DNA of 52,823 bases from CAVRZY01 sp963725415 (lineage in GTDB: Bacteria > Acidobacteriota > Terriglobia > Bryobacterales > Bryobacteraceae): assembly GCA_963725415.1 (NCBI GenBank), contig CAVRZY010000263.1, positions 1 through 52,823 on the forward strand, written 5' to 3'. How positions within the stretch are numbered: position 1 is the stretch's first letter; each line of letters opens with the position of its first letter. A model generated the notes under the pieces. The model made no database searches. It was not told where the DNA came from and saw only the letters and a list, made by a program, of their open reading frames with translations. A program made the position numbers and the translations under genes. Shown here piece after piece: positions 9,611 to 18,859 of the stretch.

Positions 9611-9649
9611 GGGCTGAAGCCCACAGCGGCACGCTGAAGCGTGCGCCAC
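9611..9649 (+). repeat. REP-like hairpin with GCGCCAC tail
   Basis: Two tandem stems occur here: GGGCT/AGCCC (9611-9622) and GCACGC/GCGTGC with loop TGAA (9629-9644). The second is followed directly by GCCAC. The hairpin-plus-GCGCCAC layout matches copies near 31794, 34224, 34319 and 50027. Confidence 0.6.
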
Positions 9650-9653
9650 GAGC

Positions 9654-10202
9654 TCATCTTTCGGGAGGGATGGTCCAGAGGTAGATGGGGTGGCCGTCCA
9701 CTTCGAGCTGCTTCTCGGGGGCCCAGTCATCCATGTCCCAGTGGTGGGAGACGACGCGGGTGCCGGGCTTCAGCTCCTTCCATAGCTTGGGGCGAAGCTT
9801 CAAGTTCAGGGAGCGCCACAGGAAAAGGGTCACCACGGTGGCTTCCTGGATGTCGGCCTCGAACAGGTCCTCGTTGCGGAAGGTCACGCGATCCAGGACT
9901 CCGGCTTTGCGGGCGTTGTCGGTGGATTCCTTGATCCTTTGCGGGTCAATGTCGATGCCCACGGCGCGGGCCCCGAACTGCTTGGCTGCCGCGATCACGA
10001 TGCGCCCGTCGCCGCAGCCCAGATCGTAGACCACATCGCCCGTGTGAACGTTGGCCAGCTTGAGCATCTGCTCGACTACATTCTCGGGGCTGGGCTCGAA
10101 GACCACGTCCGGCTGGCGCAGCTTCTTCTGCTGCGCGAGCGCGAGGGTAACGCCCAGGGTAAGAAACAAGCTCAAAAAGCGGAACGTTTTAGTAGGTTGC
10201 AT
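9654..10202 (-). CDS. Class I SAM methyltransferase-like protein with signal peptide
   Basis: A 182-residue protein. It begins with a hydrophobic signal-like segment (about residues 7-23, ending ALAQQ), followed by a compact class I SAM-dependent methyltransferase fold. The glycine-rich motif I is DLGCGDGR (about 60-67) and motif II is GIDIDP. A predicted export signal on a SAM enzyme is odd, since SAM is not expected outside the cytoplasm. It may be membrane-tethered facing inward, or may no longer be an enzyme. The ATG at 10202 has AGAAGGA eight bases upstream. An earlier ATG at 10226 would overlap the acsV stop as ATGA. It is the last gene of the CODH/ACS cluster, so co-expression is likely; the substrate is unknown. 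Confidence 0.7.
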   Translation of the reverse strand: MQPTKTFRFLSLFLTLGVTLALAQQKKLRQPDVVFEPSPENVVEQMLKLANVHTGDVVYDLGCGDGRIVIAAAKQFGARAVGIDIDPQRIKESTDNARKAGVLDRVTFRNEDLFEADIQEATVVTLFLWRSLNLKLRPKLWKELKPGTRVVSHHWDMDDWAPEKQLEVDGHPIYLWTIPPER

Positions 10203-10222
10203 TACTGGTTCCTTCTTCTGAT

Positions 10223-11857
10223 TCATATGTGCAGTAACTCGGGGCTGGTGTGAGGAAGAAAGGAGGCTCCCACGAACTCATCCATGTACCCAGGCAGGCC
10301 AGCCAGATCTACATAGGTGACCCTGCTGAGATAGCTTCCTATCTCCGCGAAGAATGGCCGCGAGAGCAGGGCGAGGGCGGCGCCTTCGAGCGAGCCGTTG
10401 TCCACATAGCCGTAGCAGCCCAGCGGGAGGGAGGGCAGCAGTCCGATACCCAGCGCGGCGGGCAGATTGAGGAAACGGCCAAAGTTGCCGGAGACGACGG
10501 CGCGCTGGATGGGATGGGCGCCTGGCCCCAGCGCTCCCACGAGCGAGCGTATGCCGGCGAAGACCGCCGCCTTGGCCCGAACCAGGCTGGTGAGGTCTCT
10601 TTCCCACAAGGCCACCTTGCGGTCCTCGGAGAGTGCTATAGCCCTTCCCCACTGGCCTTCCACGCGCTGATGGACGGGCAAGCGATCGGTGAACCGGCCG
10701 CTGCGGTCGATCCAACCAGCACGAAACAAGGCGTCCGTCAAAGCGATCAGCCCGGAGCCGCACAGTCCCCGAACGCGGCCTGAACCGATGACGGAAACTC
10801 GAAGAGCGCCCTTTTGCGGGTCGATGGATGCGCCGTCCACAGCGCCGCGGTCGGCGCGCATGCCGCAGCGGATTCCTCCGCCTTCAAAAGCCGGTCCGGC
10901 ACTGCACGCGCAGGCCAGCGCAAACTCCGGCCCGCCCAGAACAATCTCGCCATTGGTACCCAGGTCCACATAGAGGGCCAGGCCATCGGAGAGGCGCGAG
11001 AAGCCGGCGCGCACAGCGCCCGCCAGGATGTCGCCGCCGACCCACCCACCGGCGGCTGGCACGCTGTAAACGGGCGCGCGATCGCGGCCGGGCCAGCCGA
11101 GCTGAGAAGCGTCAACGGGCGGGAAGGCCAGGGCACGCGGCTGGGAAGGGACACGACGAATCCCGGACGGATCCTCGGCCAGCAGGAGGTGAATCATGGT
11201 CACGTTCCCCGCCACGACGTATCCGCAGATTCGGCCAGGGTCGGCCTGGGCGGCCGTCGCCGCTTCGGCGATCATCGCGGCTACCGCGCTGCGGACCGAG
11301 GAGGCCAGTTCCCGCAAGCGGCCTTTCTCCGCGGCGACGATGCGGGAAATGACGTCGGCGCCTCTCGGAATTTGAGGATTGTAGGCGCTGGCTTCGCCGA
11401 GGACCACTCCGTCGGAAAGTCGGATCAGCAAGAGCCGCAGAGTGGTGGTGCCGATGTCCAGCGCGACGCCCAGATCGGCTTCTGTGTGCGACTCCACGAT
11501 GGGCTGGAGTTCGAGAGGCCAGGGGGCCCAGGTCTCCAGTGGCGCCAACCCGATGTTGCGATCCGCGGAGATGAGCTTGGGGAGCTGGGCCTCGAGGAGC
11601 GGCAAAACCGTGAGCGGACCGTGGACCGTGGTGAGGCATGCCAGCACATGAGGGAACCCGGCTTCGCGCTGAAGAATGCGGTACTCGGGAACCTGTCCGT
11701 CCAGGATGCGCACCAGGCAGCGGCCGCAAGCGCCGCGCCCGCCGCACTCGGCGCGAAGCGGCTCGGAGGCAAGCTGGGCGGCCTCCAGCAGGGTAGCGCC
11801 ATCGGAGACGAGCGCCGATCGTCCCGAGGGAGAAAAAGTTACCGGATGAGGCCCCAC
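10223..11857 (-). CDS. acsV: Corrinoid activation/reactivation protein (RACo-type, AcsV)
   Basis: A 544-residue ATP-dependent reductive activator of corrinoid proteins. The N-terminal domain is a plant-type [2Fe-2S] ferredoxin fold, with cysteines at about 38, 44, 47 and 74 (AECGGRGACGRC, then VLACL). The remainder is an ASKHA-like ATPase (DIGTTTLRLLL at about 133, a DLGTNGEI loop at about 294, SGNFGRF near the C-terminus). The family reduces inactive Co(II) to Co(I) in the corrinoid iron-sulfur protein, which here would be AcsCD. It uses a GTG start. It is separated from acsC only by the parDE pair and is read in the same direction, fitting one transcription unit. Confidence 0.88.
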   Translation of the reverse strand: MGPHPVTFSPSGRSALVSDGATLLEAAQLASEPLRAECGGRGACGRCLVRILDGQVPEYRILQREAGFPHVLACLTTVHGPLTVLPLLEAQLPKLISADRNIGLAPLETWAPWPLELQPIVESHTEADLGVALDIGTTTLRLLLIRLSDGVVLGEASAYNPQIPRGADVISRIVAAEKGRLRELASSVRSAVAAMIAEAATAAQADPGRICGYVVAGNVTMIHLLLAEDPSGIRRVPSQPRALAFPPVDASQLGWPGRDRAPVYSVPAAGGWVGGDILAGAVRAGFSRLSDGLALYVDLGTNGEIVLGGPEFALACACSAGPAFEGGGIRCGMRADRGAVDGASIDPQKGALRVSVIGSGRVRGLCGSGLIALTDALFRAGWIDRSGRFTDRLPVHQRVEGQWGRAIALSEDRKVALWERDLTSLVRAKAAVFAGIRSLVGALGPGAHPIQRAVVSGNFGRFLNLPAALGIGLLPSLPLGCYGYVDNGSLEGAALALLSRPFFAEIGSYLSRVTYVDLAGLPGYMDEFVGASFLPHTSPELLHI

Positions 11858-11930
11858 TTGCGGATTATAGCGAAGGCAACGGGCGTCCCGATGCGGCTGC
11901 TGAGAGAAGCGAGAGATGAACGGTCAGCAG

Positions 11931-12236
11931 TCACTGGTTTGCGAGAATGGTTTCGACGTCCCGAGCGCCGTGGAGAACCCGGAGGATTTCCACCGGCCGC
12001 TTTCCAGGGTCGTAGATGATGAGGTACGAACTCACAGGTCAGAAGAGAACCGGCTTGTCCGTGATGTCTTCTCTCCTGTGGCCGATTCCAGGGTTCTCCG
12101 CCAGGCTGTAGAAGGTCTTGCGAATCCTCTGCTCGAAGCGGACAGCGGCCTCAACGTTATCCTGGGCATTGAACAACCAGATCTCGTCCAGGTCTTCGAG
12201 GGCCTGCGGCGAGACAACAAAGGGCGCTTTGCTCAT
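11931..12236 (-). pseudogene. parE: ParE-family toxin with an in-frame TGA
   Basis: A RelE/ParE-fold toxin of 101 codons that would inhibit gyrase or translation. The frame opens with FVVSPQALEDLDEIW and reads to KPVLF, then meets TGA (codon 66). It continues in the same frame as PVSSYLIIYDP and ends GARDVETILANQ. Homologues typically have tryptophan at this site (RFWPV), so a single TGG-to-TGA change explains the interruption. The missing part contains the conserved C-terminal strand and the VLHGARD motif, so a 65-residue product is probably inactive. It overlaps parD by four bases (ATGA). A base-calling error cannot be excluded. Confidence 0.75.
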
Positions 12237-12502
12237 TTGCCTCTCTGTCGCTTGAACCGTTTATGCCGCTGCGCAAGCGTTTTGAAGGCCTCTTCACCGT
12301 CGATGCCTTCACCTCGCTGTAGGGACTCCCAGCCTTCGTCGATCTTCTTGCGGATCTCCTGCATTCTCATCTGGCGGATGTGATCATGTTCTTCGAGAAG
12401 CCGCAACGCCTCGCGCACCACTTCGCTGGCGGAGTTGTATCGGCCGGTCTTGACTTTGTTGTGGACCAGTTTCTCCAGCTCAGACGTGAGGTGGACATTC
12501 AT
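12233..12502 (-). CDS. parD: ParD-like antitoxin (ribbon-helix-helix)
   Basis: An 89-residue antitoxin. The N-terminal ribbon-helix-helix is followed by the diagnostic VKTGRYNSASEVVREALRLLEE segment (about residues 17-38). The charged C-terminal tail would bind ParE. The gene precedes and overlaps the toxin gene by ATGA, the usual ParDE order. Ribbon-helix-helix antitoxins normally repress their own promoter, which would lie in the 97-bp gap from acsC. The pair sits inside the CODH/ACS gene run in the same orientation. Confidence 0.85.
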   Translation of the reverse strand: MNVHLTSELEKLVHNKVKTGRYNSASEVVREALRLLEEHDHIRQMRMQEIRKKIDEGWESLQRGEGIDGEEAFKTLAQRHKRFKRQRGK

Positions 12503-12599
12503 GGGAGGTGACCTCCGTTTTGGATACTGATCCGACGATAGCGCGCATGTCCATGATTGTCAATGTTGGACACGTCGGCACCACGCGCGTTTGCATCTC

Positions 12600-13916
12600 C
12601 TATCCCGCCCGAACGGCTCCCCAGACATCGCGGAAGAAGGGGGCGATGTCGGAGGCTTCCTGCGGGCCGACTAGTACGCGCCAGCCTTCGCCCAGGGCGT
12701 CTTCGAGTTCGCCGGAGATGACGGAGACGTAGCCGGGGATGATCACGGTGCGATGGGTCACCCGCTCGGTGGCCTGCATCTGGCGGAGAGCTTTGGCCAC
12801 GCGGTCGCCGGAGAACTTTCCTGCGGACCAGGCGGTCAGCACGCTCAATCCCTCGGCGTCCACCACGGCCAGATGACAGGCCAGGCCGGTGGCTTCGAGT
12901 TCCGTGGAGACGATGAAGTAGGTGAGCGAGAAGTTGGTGGTGACCAGGAGCGGGGAGCCGGCATCCGGCTCGCCGATAGGATAGACGCCGGGATCCATTT
13001 GCAGAGGCTTCTGCGGGTCGGTGTAGATGTTCTGGCGCAGGGTCCAAAGCGGGAGCCAGGCTTCGTCGCTCGAATCCTGGGCGACCAGCAGAGAAGCGAA
13101 TTTGGTGATGCCGAGCACGGCCTTTTCGAACTCGTCGGCGCCGACGCGCAGGAAGACTGGGTGACCCAGGCCAGGGTGGATGCGGTCGAGCGCGCCTCTG
13201 CGAATGGCGGTCAGGCTGTGATGGAGGGACTGCGGATCCGCACCTGGAGGCTCCAGCAGAATATCGGCGACGCCGGCGCGGGCGGCCTCGACGGCTGCGG
13301 CCGCCAGCCCTGCCAGGTCCGCTCCCGAAACAACCAGCGGCATGCCGAGGCGTGCAGCCAGGCTGGCGTAAGCGCTCAGAAGCGCGCCAGCAGGCGGCAC
13401 GAGCAGCGGGCGATGGTCCTTGATTCTTTCAGCCATGGCCGTGGCGCCTTCAGGTGTCGCGGCCAGCAGTGCCACTGGGAGACCGCGCTCTGCCGCAGCG
13501 GCCGCGGCCTCCGGCGAGCCGGGCGCTTCCGGGATGGCCACGCCGTCTACCTGAAACACCTCTCCCGCGCGCTCGATGCGCAGGTTGCGCCAAGCCTCCA
13601 GCGTGGCAACTTCTTTCGGATCCAGCAAGCGGAAGAGCCCGGGGCGTCGCACGAAGGTTTTCTCATGCCGGAAGAAGACGGTTTCCTCGCCTACGGTGAT
13701 TGAGCGCTCTCCGTGGCCGATGGTGACGCCGCGGATGGGAGGCGCGGAGGCTGCGCCCAGAGCGGCATGAGCCTCTGGGGAAGCATCGGGGCACTTCTCC
13801 AGCGCTTCCCTGCCCGCCGCCAGCTTCATGGCAAAGGCCAGGCAGGTCGGGTATCCGCACTTGCGGCAATTGGTATTGGGAAGGAGCTTGAAGATCTGAA
13901 GGCCGGTCAGCGGCAT
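12600..13916 (-). CDS. acsC: Corrinoid iron-sulfur protein large subunit (AcsC/CdhE)
   Basis: A 438-residue gamma subunit of the corrinoid iron-sulfur protein, which carries the methyl group between a methyl donor and acetyl-CoA synthase. The N-terminal [4Fe-4S] domain has cysteines at about 17, 20, 25 and 42 (NCRKCGYPTC, then KCP). The middle TIM barrel includes GITKFASLLV and RQNIYTDPQKP, and the C-terminal B12-binding region contains YFIVSTELE and VIIPGYVSVISGELE. It is one of the few CODH/ACS genes here that reads without interruption. Its start lies 3 bp from the acsD stop, and after removing one surplus base in the run at 13926-13928 a perfect AGGAGG precedes it. Confidence 0.93.
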   Translation of the reverse strand: MPLTGLQIFKLLPNTNCRKCGYPTCLAFAMKLAAGREALEKCPDASPEAHAALGAASAPPIRGVTIGHGERSITVGEETVFFRHEKTFVRRPGLFRLLDPKEVATLEAWRNLRIERAGEVFQVDGVAIPEAPGSPEAAAAAAERGLPVALLAATPEGATAMAERIKDHRPLLVPPAGALLSAYASLAARLGMPLVVSGADLAGLAAAAVEAARAGVADILLEPPGADPQSLHHSLTAIRRGALDRIHPGLGHPVFLRVGADEFEKAVLGITKFASLLVAQDSSDEAWLPLWTLRQNIYTDPQKPLQMDPGVYPIGEPDAGSPLLVTTNFSLTYFIVSTELEATGLACHLAVVDAEGLSVLTAWSAGKFSGDRVAKALRQMQATERVTHRTVIIPGYVSVISGELEDALGEGWRVLVGPQEASDIAPFFRDVWGAVRAG

Positions 13917-13919
13917 TGG

Positions 13920-14874
13920 CTACCTCCCTGTCACCGAACCAGGAGTCAAGTTGCCTGCGGAGGCGGGCCAGCGCCTGGGGATGGCGGAGAACGAGGACCT
14001 CGGCGCCGGCCTCGAGGAGCGGCAGCGCCGTGGCGACCTCCCAGTAGACTCCCGCGCTTCATCGCCCCAGGGAGCTCTTTCGCGACTTGCTCCTTGGCCT
14101 TCCAGGCCTCTTCGCCCACCAGGCAGATCACGGGAGAGTTCAGCATCGGTCTCCCCGCCGAGGGCCGCCAGCCGGATCCGCTCCATGACCGAGTACGTGT
14201 ACTCCAGGCCGTAACCGAGGCCGCCGGTGAGCGGATCGATCAGCACGCGATTCAAGTCCACGTTCGCATCCGCCAGCAGGATGTTGAGCTGCTTGGCGAT
14301 GTTCATGTCGATGGGGCTCTCCGCCACCAGGACATGGCCGTAGGCCACGGCGACGGCCGCCAGGGTCTTGTAGTCTTCCTGGCAAGCGGAGTGGAGGACG
14401 AGGCCCTCGCCGCGGCACTCTTCGGCCACGCGGGCCAGCACGTCGTTCTGCTTCTGGCCGGCGCCCGGCCCCTTGACGATCAGCGGAACGCTGACGCGTC
14501 GAGCACCGCGCGGACGTCGGCCGCGGCTTGTTCCGGCGAGCGGTTGCCGCGATCGGGATGGGTTCCCATGAGGTGGAGCATCACCAGGTCGGCGCCGTAC
14601 TCTTCCACGGCGCGCCGCGCGGCCGCCGCCGGCTGGCCCAGCACTCCTTCCCACGGCTGCGCGCACGGCGTCCGGCCAGCGGGGCGGGTCCACATCGGTG
14701 ATTTCCAGCGCCAGCACGGGCCGATGCGGGAAGCTGGCCTTCGAAGGTGTGCAGCGGCAGGCCGTTGCCGCCGCCGACCGTCAGCGCCTGCCGGCTTCCC
14801 GACCCGAGGGTCACCGTGCGGATCGCGCCGGGCCATTTCTTCGGTTTCAGGTCCAGAGTCATGCGGGTTCTCAT
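13920..14874 (-). CDS. acsD: Corrinoid iron-sulfur protein small subunit (AcsD/CdhD), frame broken
   Basis: The beta subunit of the corrinoid iron-sulfur protein, which pairs with AcsC to bind the cobamide. Joined across frames it reads LDLKPKKW, VGGGNGLPLHTFEGQ, LALEITDVDPPRWP, YGADLVMLHLMGTHPD, VPLIVKGPGAGQK, YGHVLVAESPIDMNIAKQLN, LLADANVDLNRVLIDPLTGGLGYG and ICLVGEEAWKAKE. Together these form a complete TIM-barrel family member of expected length (about 310 residues). I count at least six one-base breaks, for example surplus bases in GGG/CCC runs near 14050 and 14730 and a lost G near 14500. No key segment is missing. The start is ATG at 14874 or 14862 and neither has a clear ribosome-binding site. 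It lies between acsB and acsC. Confidence 0.85.
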
Positions 14875-14926
14875 TGCGTTGCATCGGTCGGACCCCACAG
14901 GCTGATCCTGACCCCACTCAGACTCA

Positions 14927-17126
14927 TCAGATCATCTCGCCCATGGCCAGCGCGGGATGCTCCACCGCCGCCAGGTGCTCGATCAGCGGCTCCAGTTCGG
15001 TGCAGACGGTCTCGTCGGCGATCTTGTCGTAGAGGTCCGGCTTGCCGATCTCTTCACAGCGCTGCCGGAGCTTGTCTCCCAGCCTCTGCTTGACCCTGGT
15101 GGTGGTCCAGACCAGCCGCGCCAGCCCGCCGTCGGCGCTGATGAACTTCTTCGACAGGATGTAGAGCGTGCCGATGCCGATGAAGCCCGGCGTCTGCTGC
15201 CCGCCGCCCACCATCTCGGCCAGGGAGGAGAAGGTCATCCCGACCGGGGTCTGCCCCGAGTACTCGCGGTCGACGATCATGATGCCGCCGGTGCCCGGGA
15301 GCACGCAGGCGATGCACTCGAAGCAGCCGCAGGAGGTCATCGGGATCGGTGATCATCGAGTAGGCCGAGAAGCGGGAGAAGGCGCCGTTCGAGGCGCTGC
15401 TGATGAAGTCGTTGATGCCCTTCCACTGGCCCAGCACGGGGTCGATCACTTCGCCCTTGCGCACCGGCTGGTTGCCGCCGTGGGGGTTGATCTCGTAGGC
15501 GGCCTTGCCGTCGAGCCAGTTGTAGGCGCCGCAGAGACCCGAGGCGCTCGGGCGTGATGATGCAGATGTGATTGGGCGCATAGCTCTGGCAGAGGGCGCA
15601 GGAGTAAAAGATGTCCACGCTCTCGTCGGTCAGCGCGCCCATGCGCTCGTCGCGCTGCTGGTAGGCGGCGGCCGCCGTCGGGTAGAGCGCTCTCGACCTC
15701 GTCCGGATTGGTGAACAGCGTCACCTGCACCTTGTCCACGATGGCCGGGAAGTCGTTCTTGAGCTTGTGAAGCAGCACCGTTCCCAGGTGCTCGATGCGG
15801 AAGCCGGCGTCGCGCGCCTTCTTGGAGATGCGCAGCCACACCGTGTCGCGCTGCCCCAGGTGCATCACGCCCATCGGCTCGGAGAGGAAGGAGTGGATGT
15901 GCCGCTCGAGGATCGACTCGAACTCGGGCTGCATCTTGCGGCCGGCCACCTCGACGAAGATCGCCAGCGGCAGGCGCGCGCCCTCCGGCACGTCGGCGAT
16001 CTCGGGGCCGACCACCCGGATGAGTCCGTCCTGCGACCTGATCCATCGGGCGGCTGGTGAGGTACTCGAAGCGCGCGGGTGTACTTGCCGCCGAACTCGA
16101 TGGCCAGGTCCTCCTTGCGGACCCGCTCGCCCTCGAAGGCCGGGCCGTGGCGCACGGGGATGGGGATCTCGACGGTGCGTGATCTTGACCCCGCGCACCT
16201 CGACGGCGCGCGACGGCATGTCGCGGTGGGCGACGTTGGAGACGACGTGCTCGTAGGTGCAGATGCCGCTCGGCAGGATCTCGGGGATATCGGTGTCGGC
16301 GATGACCGGGAAGCCGAAGTTGATGGCGCCGGCCGCCGTGGCGTACTTCTCGTCGTCCACCTCGCCCAGCGCCAGCACGAAGGCGAAGACGCGCCGCTTG
16401 TTGTAGAGCAGGATCTCGCGCGATTCCTTCAGGCCGCCCGGCTTGAGCCCGCCGAAGGTCAACGCCGCGCGGCAGGCGAAGCCGAGCGCGTGCACGATGG
16501 ACGAGGTGTCGGGCCCGTAGGGGACCAGGAACGTCTCCCAGTTCATCTCGACGCCGCGGCGGTTGAGCTGCGCGGCCATGGTCTCGCCGCCGGTGTGCGA
16601 GCCCATGAAGACCAGGATGTTGCGCTCCTGCAGGTCGCGGGCGAGCTGCTCGGCGGTCTCGTCGTTCGGGCAGCGCGCCCACGCAGGCCGCGAAACCCGG
16701 CATGCGCCCGTCCACCAGCTTGATGCCCTGCTCGCGCAGGATGCTGTCGGGGGTGGGCCCGAGCCAGAAATCAAACGCCAGCGGGATGCCGCAGCAGGGG
16801 CTTCATGGCCTCGACGGCCTCGTGGGCGACGAGCGTGGCCGCTCCGGCGTCGAGCGCCCCGCCCAGGTAGGGCAGCCAGAGCTGCTCGGTCGGCACCGCA
16901 GGAAGCCAGCCGCGCGCGATCTGCAAGGGCCTCCTCCAGATCGCCCAGCTTCTCGACCCGCTTTCCCATCAGCGCGAGAATGACGGGCAGAGCATAGGCG
17001 GTCCCGGGGAAGCCGATGCTCTGTGTCGCGGCCGTGGCGGTTGATGGCCTCCGACAGCATCGTTTCCGCCCGATCCATGCAGGCGTGGGCGCCGCGGATG
17101 GCGGCTGCTGCGATGATTCTGGACAT
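14927..17126 (-). CDS. acsB: Acetyl-CoA synthase (AcsB/CdhC), frame broken
   Basis: The acetyl-CoA synthase subunit, which joins CO, a methyl group and CoA at the Ni-Ni-[4Fe4S] A-cluster, or runs the reverse cleavage. Total span is about 732 codons, the length of clostridial AcsB. All A-cluster ligands are visible: YSCALC, NHIC and GLCG (the four [4Fe-4S] cysteines, one bridging) and SCGC for the distal nickel. Other family blocks are GPAFEGER, FEYLTSRPM, FVEVAGRKMQ and TPGFIGIGTLYILSKKFISADGG. About nine single-base breaks occur, including surplus bases at 15342-15344, 15538-15540, 15680-15682 and 16669-16671. The full N-terminal domain suggests a bacterial-type enzyme with a CooS-binding region. 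AGGAG lies upstream of the start. Confidence 0.9.
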
Positions 17127-17157
17127 TGGTCAGTTCACTCCTACCGAATCCGCGACA

Positions 17158-18387
17158 TCACGGCTGAAGCATGGTCCCAGGCGCTCGCTCGCTCTTCCAG
17201 AGTCGCGCATCCGTCGCCGAGCGTGGATTCGCCTGCCTGTAGAGGCGATAGAAGATGCCCGCGCCCGAAATGTCGCCGTAGAGGAGCGCTCCGGCCAGGC
17301 GGCCCCGGTGGTAGACCAGCTTGCGGTAGACGCCCTCGCGGTTGGCCAGCACCTGGGCGGAAGCGCCTTCCAGCCGCTCCGGGCGCACCTCTCCGATCGA
17401 GATGATCGGCTCGCCGAAGAATCGCGAGGCGTTCATGCGCAGCGCCCCGCCGGACGGGCCGCTCGACGCCCACGGCGGTGCTGCCGGCCGCGCGGCCCAT
17501 CTCGTAGGCCACCGGCCAGATGCCGCTGATCGACGGATCGGCCGGTGAGCGGGTCGATCACTTCGGCGCAGTCTCCGGCGGCGAAGATTCCCGGCACGCT
17601 GGTGCGCCCGCAGAGGTCGACCACGATCCCGCGCCCGATCCGGATCCCGCTCCCGCGCAGCCACTCGACATTGGGCTTGATGCCCTTGCCCACGACCACG
17701 AGGTCGGCGCCGATCAGCTCGCCGTCGTCCAGGCGCACTGCTTCGACGCGCCCGTCGCCCAGAATCTCGACTGCGTCGCGCCCGGTGCGCACGTCCAGCC
17801 CGTGGCGGACGAACAACTCCGCCACGCGGCGTCCGGCCTCGGCATCCACCATTTGCGAAAGCAGGTGCGGGGAGGCCACCACCACGGTCACGTTCATCCC
17901 GCGCGCCAGCAGGGCCTCGCAGGCCTGCAGGCCGACGTTGCCGCCGCCCAGCACCACGGCGCGGCGGCCGGGCGCGGCCAGCCTGTCGATGGTTTCCAGG
18001 TCCTCGAGATTGCGCAGCGCGCAGACACCCGCGAGGTCGGCGCCGGGAATGGAAAGCATGGCCCCGCGGGCGCCGGTGGCCAGGACGAGCCGGTCGAAGG
18101 CTAATTCCGTTCCATCGTCGAGCAGCAGCGGGACCGGCATCGGAGTTCAGCCCTGTCGCCCGGCGCGCGCACAGCACGCGAACCCCCAGATCGTTCTCGA
18201 GGTAGCCATCGGCGCGCCAGTTGATCTCCGGCGGCGCGATTCGCCCGGCGAGAACATACGGCAGAAGCGGCCGGGAGTATTGGGGAGAGGCGTCCGCGGT
18301 GACCAGCGTGATGGAGCAGTCGGGCGCGTGCTCTCGGGCCGCCTCGCAGGCGGCGATTCCGGCGGCCGAGGATCCCACCACCACCAC
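17158..18387 (-). CDS. FAD/NAD(P) pyridine-nucleotide oxidoreductase of the CODH cluster, frame broken
   Basis: A two-dinucleotide-fold flavoprotein resembling NADH:rubredoxin/nitrite reductase-type oxidoreductases that accompany CooS and CooF (the FNOR genes). The FAD site is VVVGSSAAGIAACEAARE and the NAD site is VVLGGGNVGLQACEAL. An ATG(A/G)R stretch and the FAD-closing block IFAAGDCAEV follow. The C-terminal part contains NASRFFGEPIISIGEV and KLVYHRGRLAGALLYGD. At least four one-base breaks occur between about 17430 and 18150. Its expected role is transfer of electrons between CooF and NAD(P). The only start near the fold is a GTG run without a good ribosome-binding site, and no stop separates the frame from cooF, so it may be fused to CooF. 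Confidence 0.8.
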   Translation of the reverse strand: MVVVGSSAAGIAACEAAREHAPDCSITLVTADASPQYSRPLLPYVLAGRIAPPEINWRADGYLENDLGVRVLCARRATGLNSDAGPAAARRWNGISLRPARPGHRRPRGHAFHSRRRPRGCLRAAQSRGPGNHRQAGRARPPRRGAGRRQRRPAGLRGPAGARDERDRGGGLPAPAFANGGCRGRTPRGGVVRPPRAGRAHRARRSRDSGRRARRSSAPGRRRADRRRPRGRGQGHQAQCRVAARERDPDRARDRGRPLRAHQRAGNLRRRRLRRSDRPAHRPIRRSAASGRWPTRWAARPAAPPWASSGPSGGALRMNASRFFGEPIISIGEVRPERLEGASAQVLANREGVYRKLVYHRGRLAGALLYGDISGAGIFYRLYRQANPRSATDARLWKSERAPGTMLQP

Positions 18388-18858
18388 GTGCCCGTCGAAT
18401 CCGGTCTGAATGCGGCTGGTCCGGCGCTGGCTGGCGTACTGAGCGCGCCGGTGGGACAGGCCGTCACGCAGGCGGGCTTGTCAAGGTCACCGCAAACATC
18501 GCAGCGCACCACACGGTCGGTGGCCGGATCGGGACGAATGCCGAACGGGCAGACCATCAGGCACATGAAACAGCCCAGGCAGCGGGTTTCCTCGAGGACG
18601 ATCCGTCCGCTGGCAGGGTCCCGGTAAAGCGCGCCGCTCTTGCAACTGAAGACGCACAGCGGCTCCAGGCACTGCTCGCAGCGAAGCGCTTGGATGCCAT
18701 GTCTTGCCGGCGGCCAAAGTGACGCGGCGTTTGGGTGGAACGTCCTCGCTGATGGCGGTTTCCAGTCGCCCGCTGCGGGAATGCGCCACCGAGCACGCCA
18801 GCTCGCAGTTTCGGCAGGCGAGGCAGCGCTCTGGATTGAAGGTAAGAACGGTGCGCAT
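18388..18858 (-). CDS. cooF: CooF-like polyferredoxin, frame broken
   Basis: An iron-sulfur electron carrier for carbon monoxide dehydrogenase. Four cysteine groups are visible: NPERCLACRNCELACSVAH, LRCEQCLEPLCVFSC, TRCLGCFMCLMVCPFG and VRCDVCGDLDKPACVTACPTGAL, enough for four [4Fe-4S] clusters. The start has GGAGG six bases upstream and begins one base after the cooS stop, so the genes are coupled. One break lies near 18690-18715. After ACPTGAL, the frame that gives a sensible continuation (QYASQRRTSRIQTG) runs into the flavoprotein without a stop. The C-terminal boundary given here is therefore arbitrary. Confidence 0.8.
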
Positions 18859-18859
18859 C

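Noticed and set aside
12033..12044. TGA in parE as recoded Trp or selenocysteine
   Set aside because: TGA ends many other genes in the window, and homologues have Trp here, not Cys or Sec; no SECIS-like structure was evident.
16187..16680. A single methylation motif (CCCGA) behind the frameshifts
   Set aside because: Several early cases fit CCCGA, but others fall in GGGC, CCCGC or non-run contexts, so no one motif explains them.
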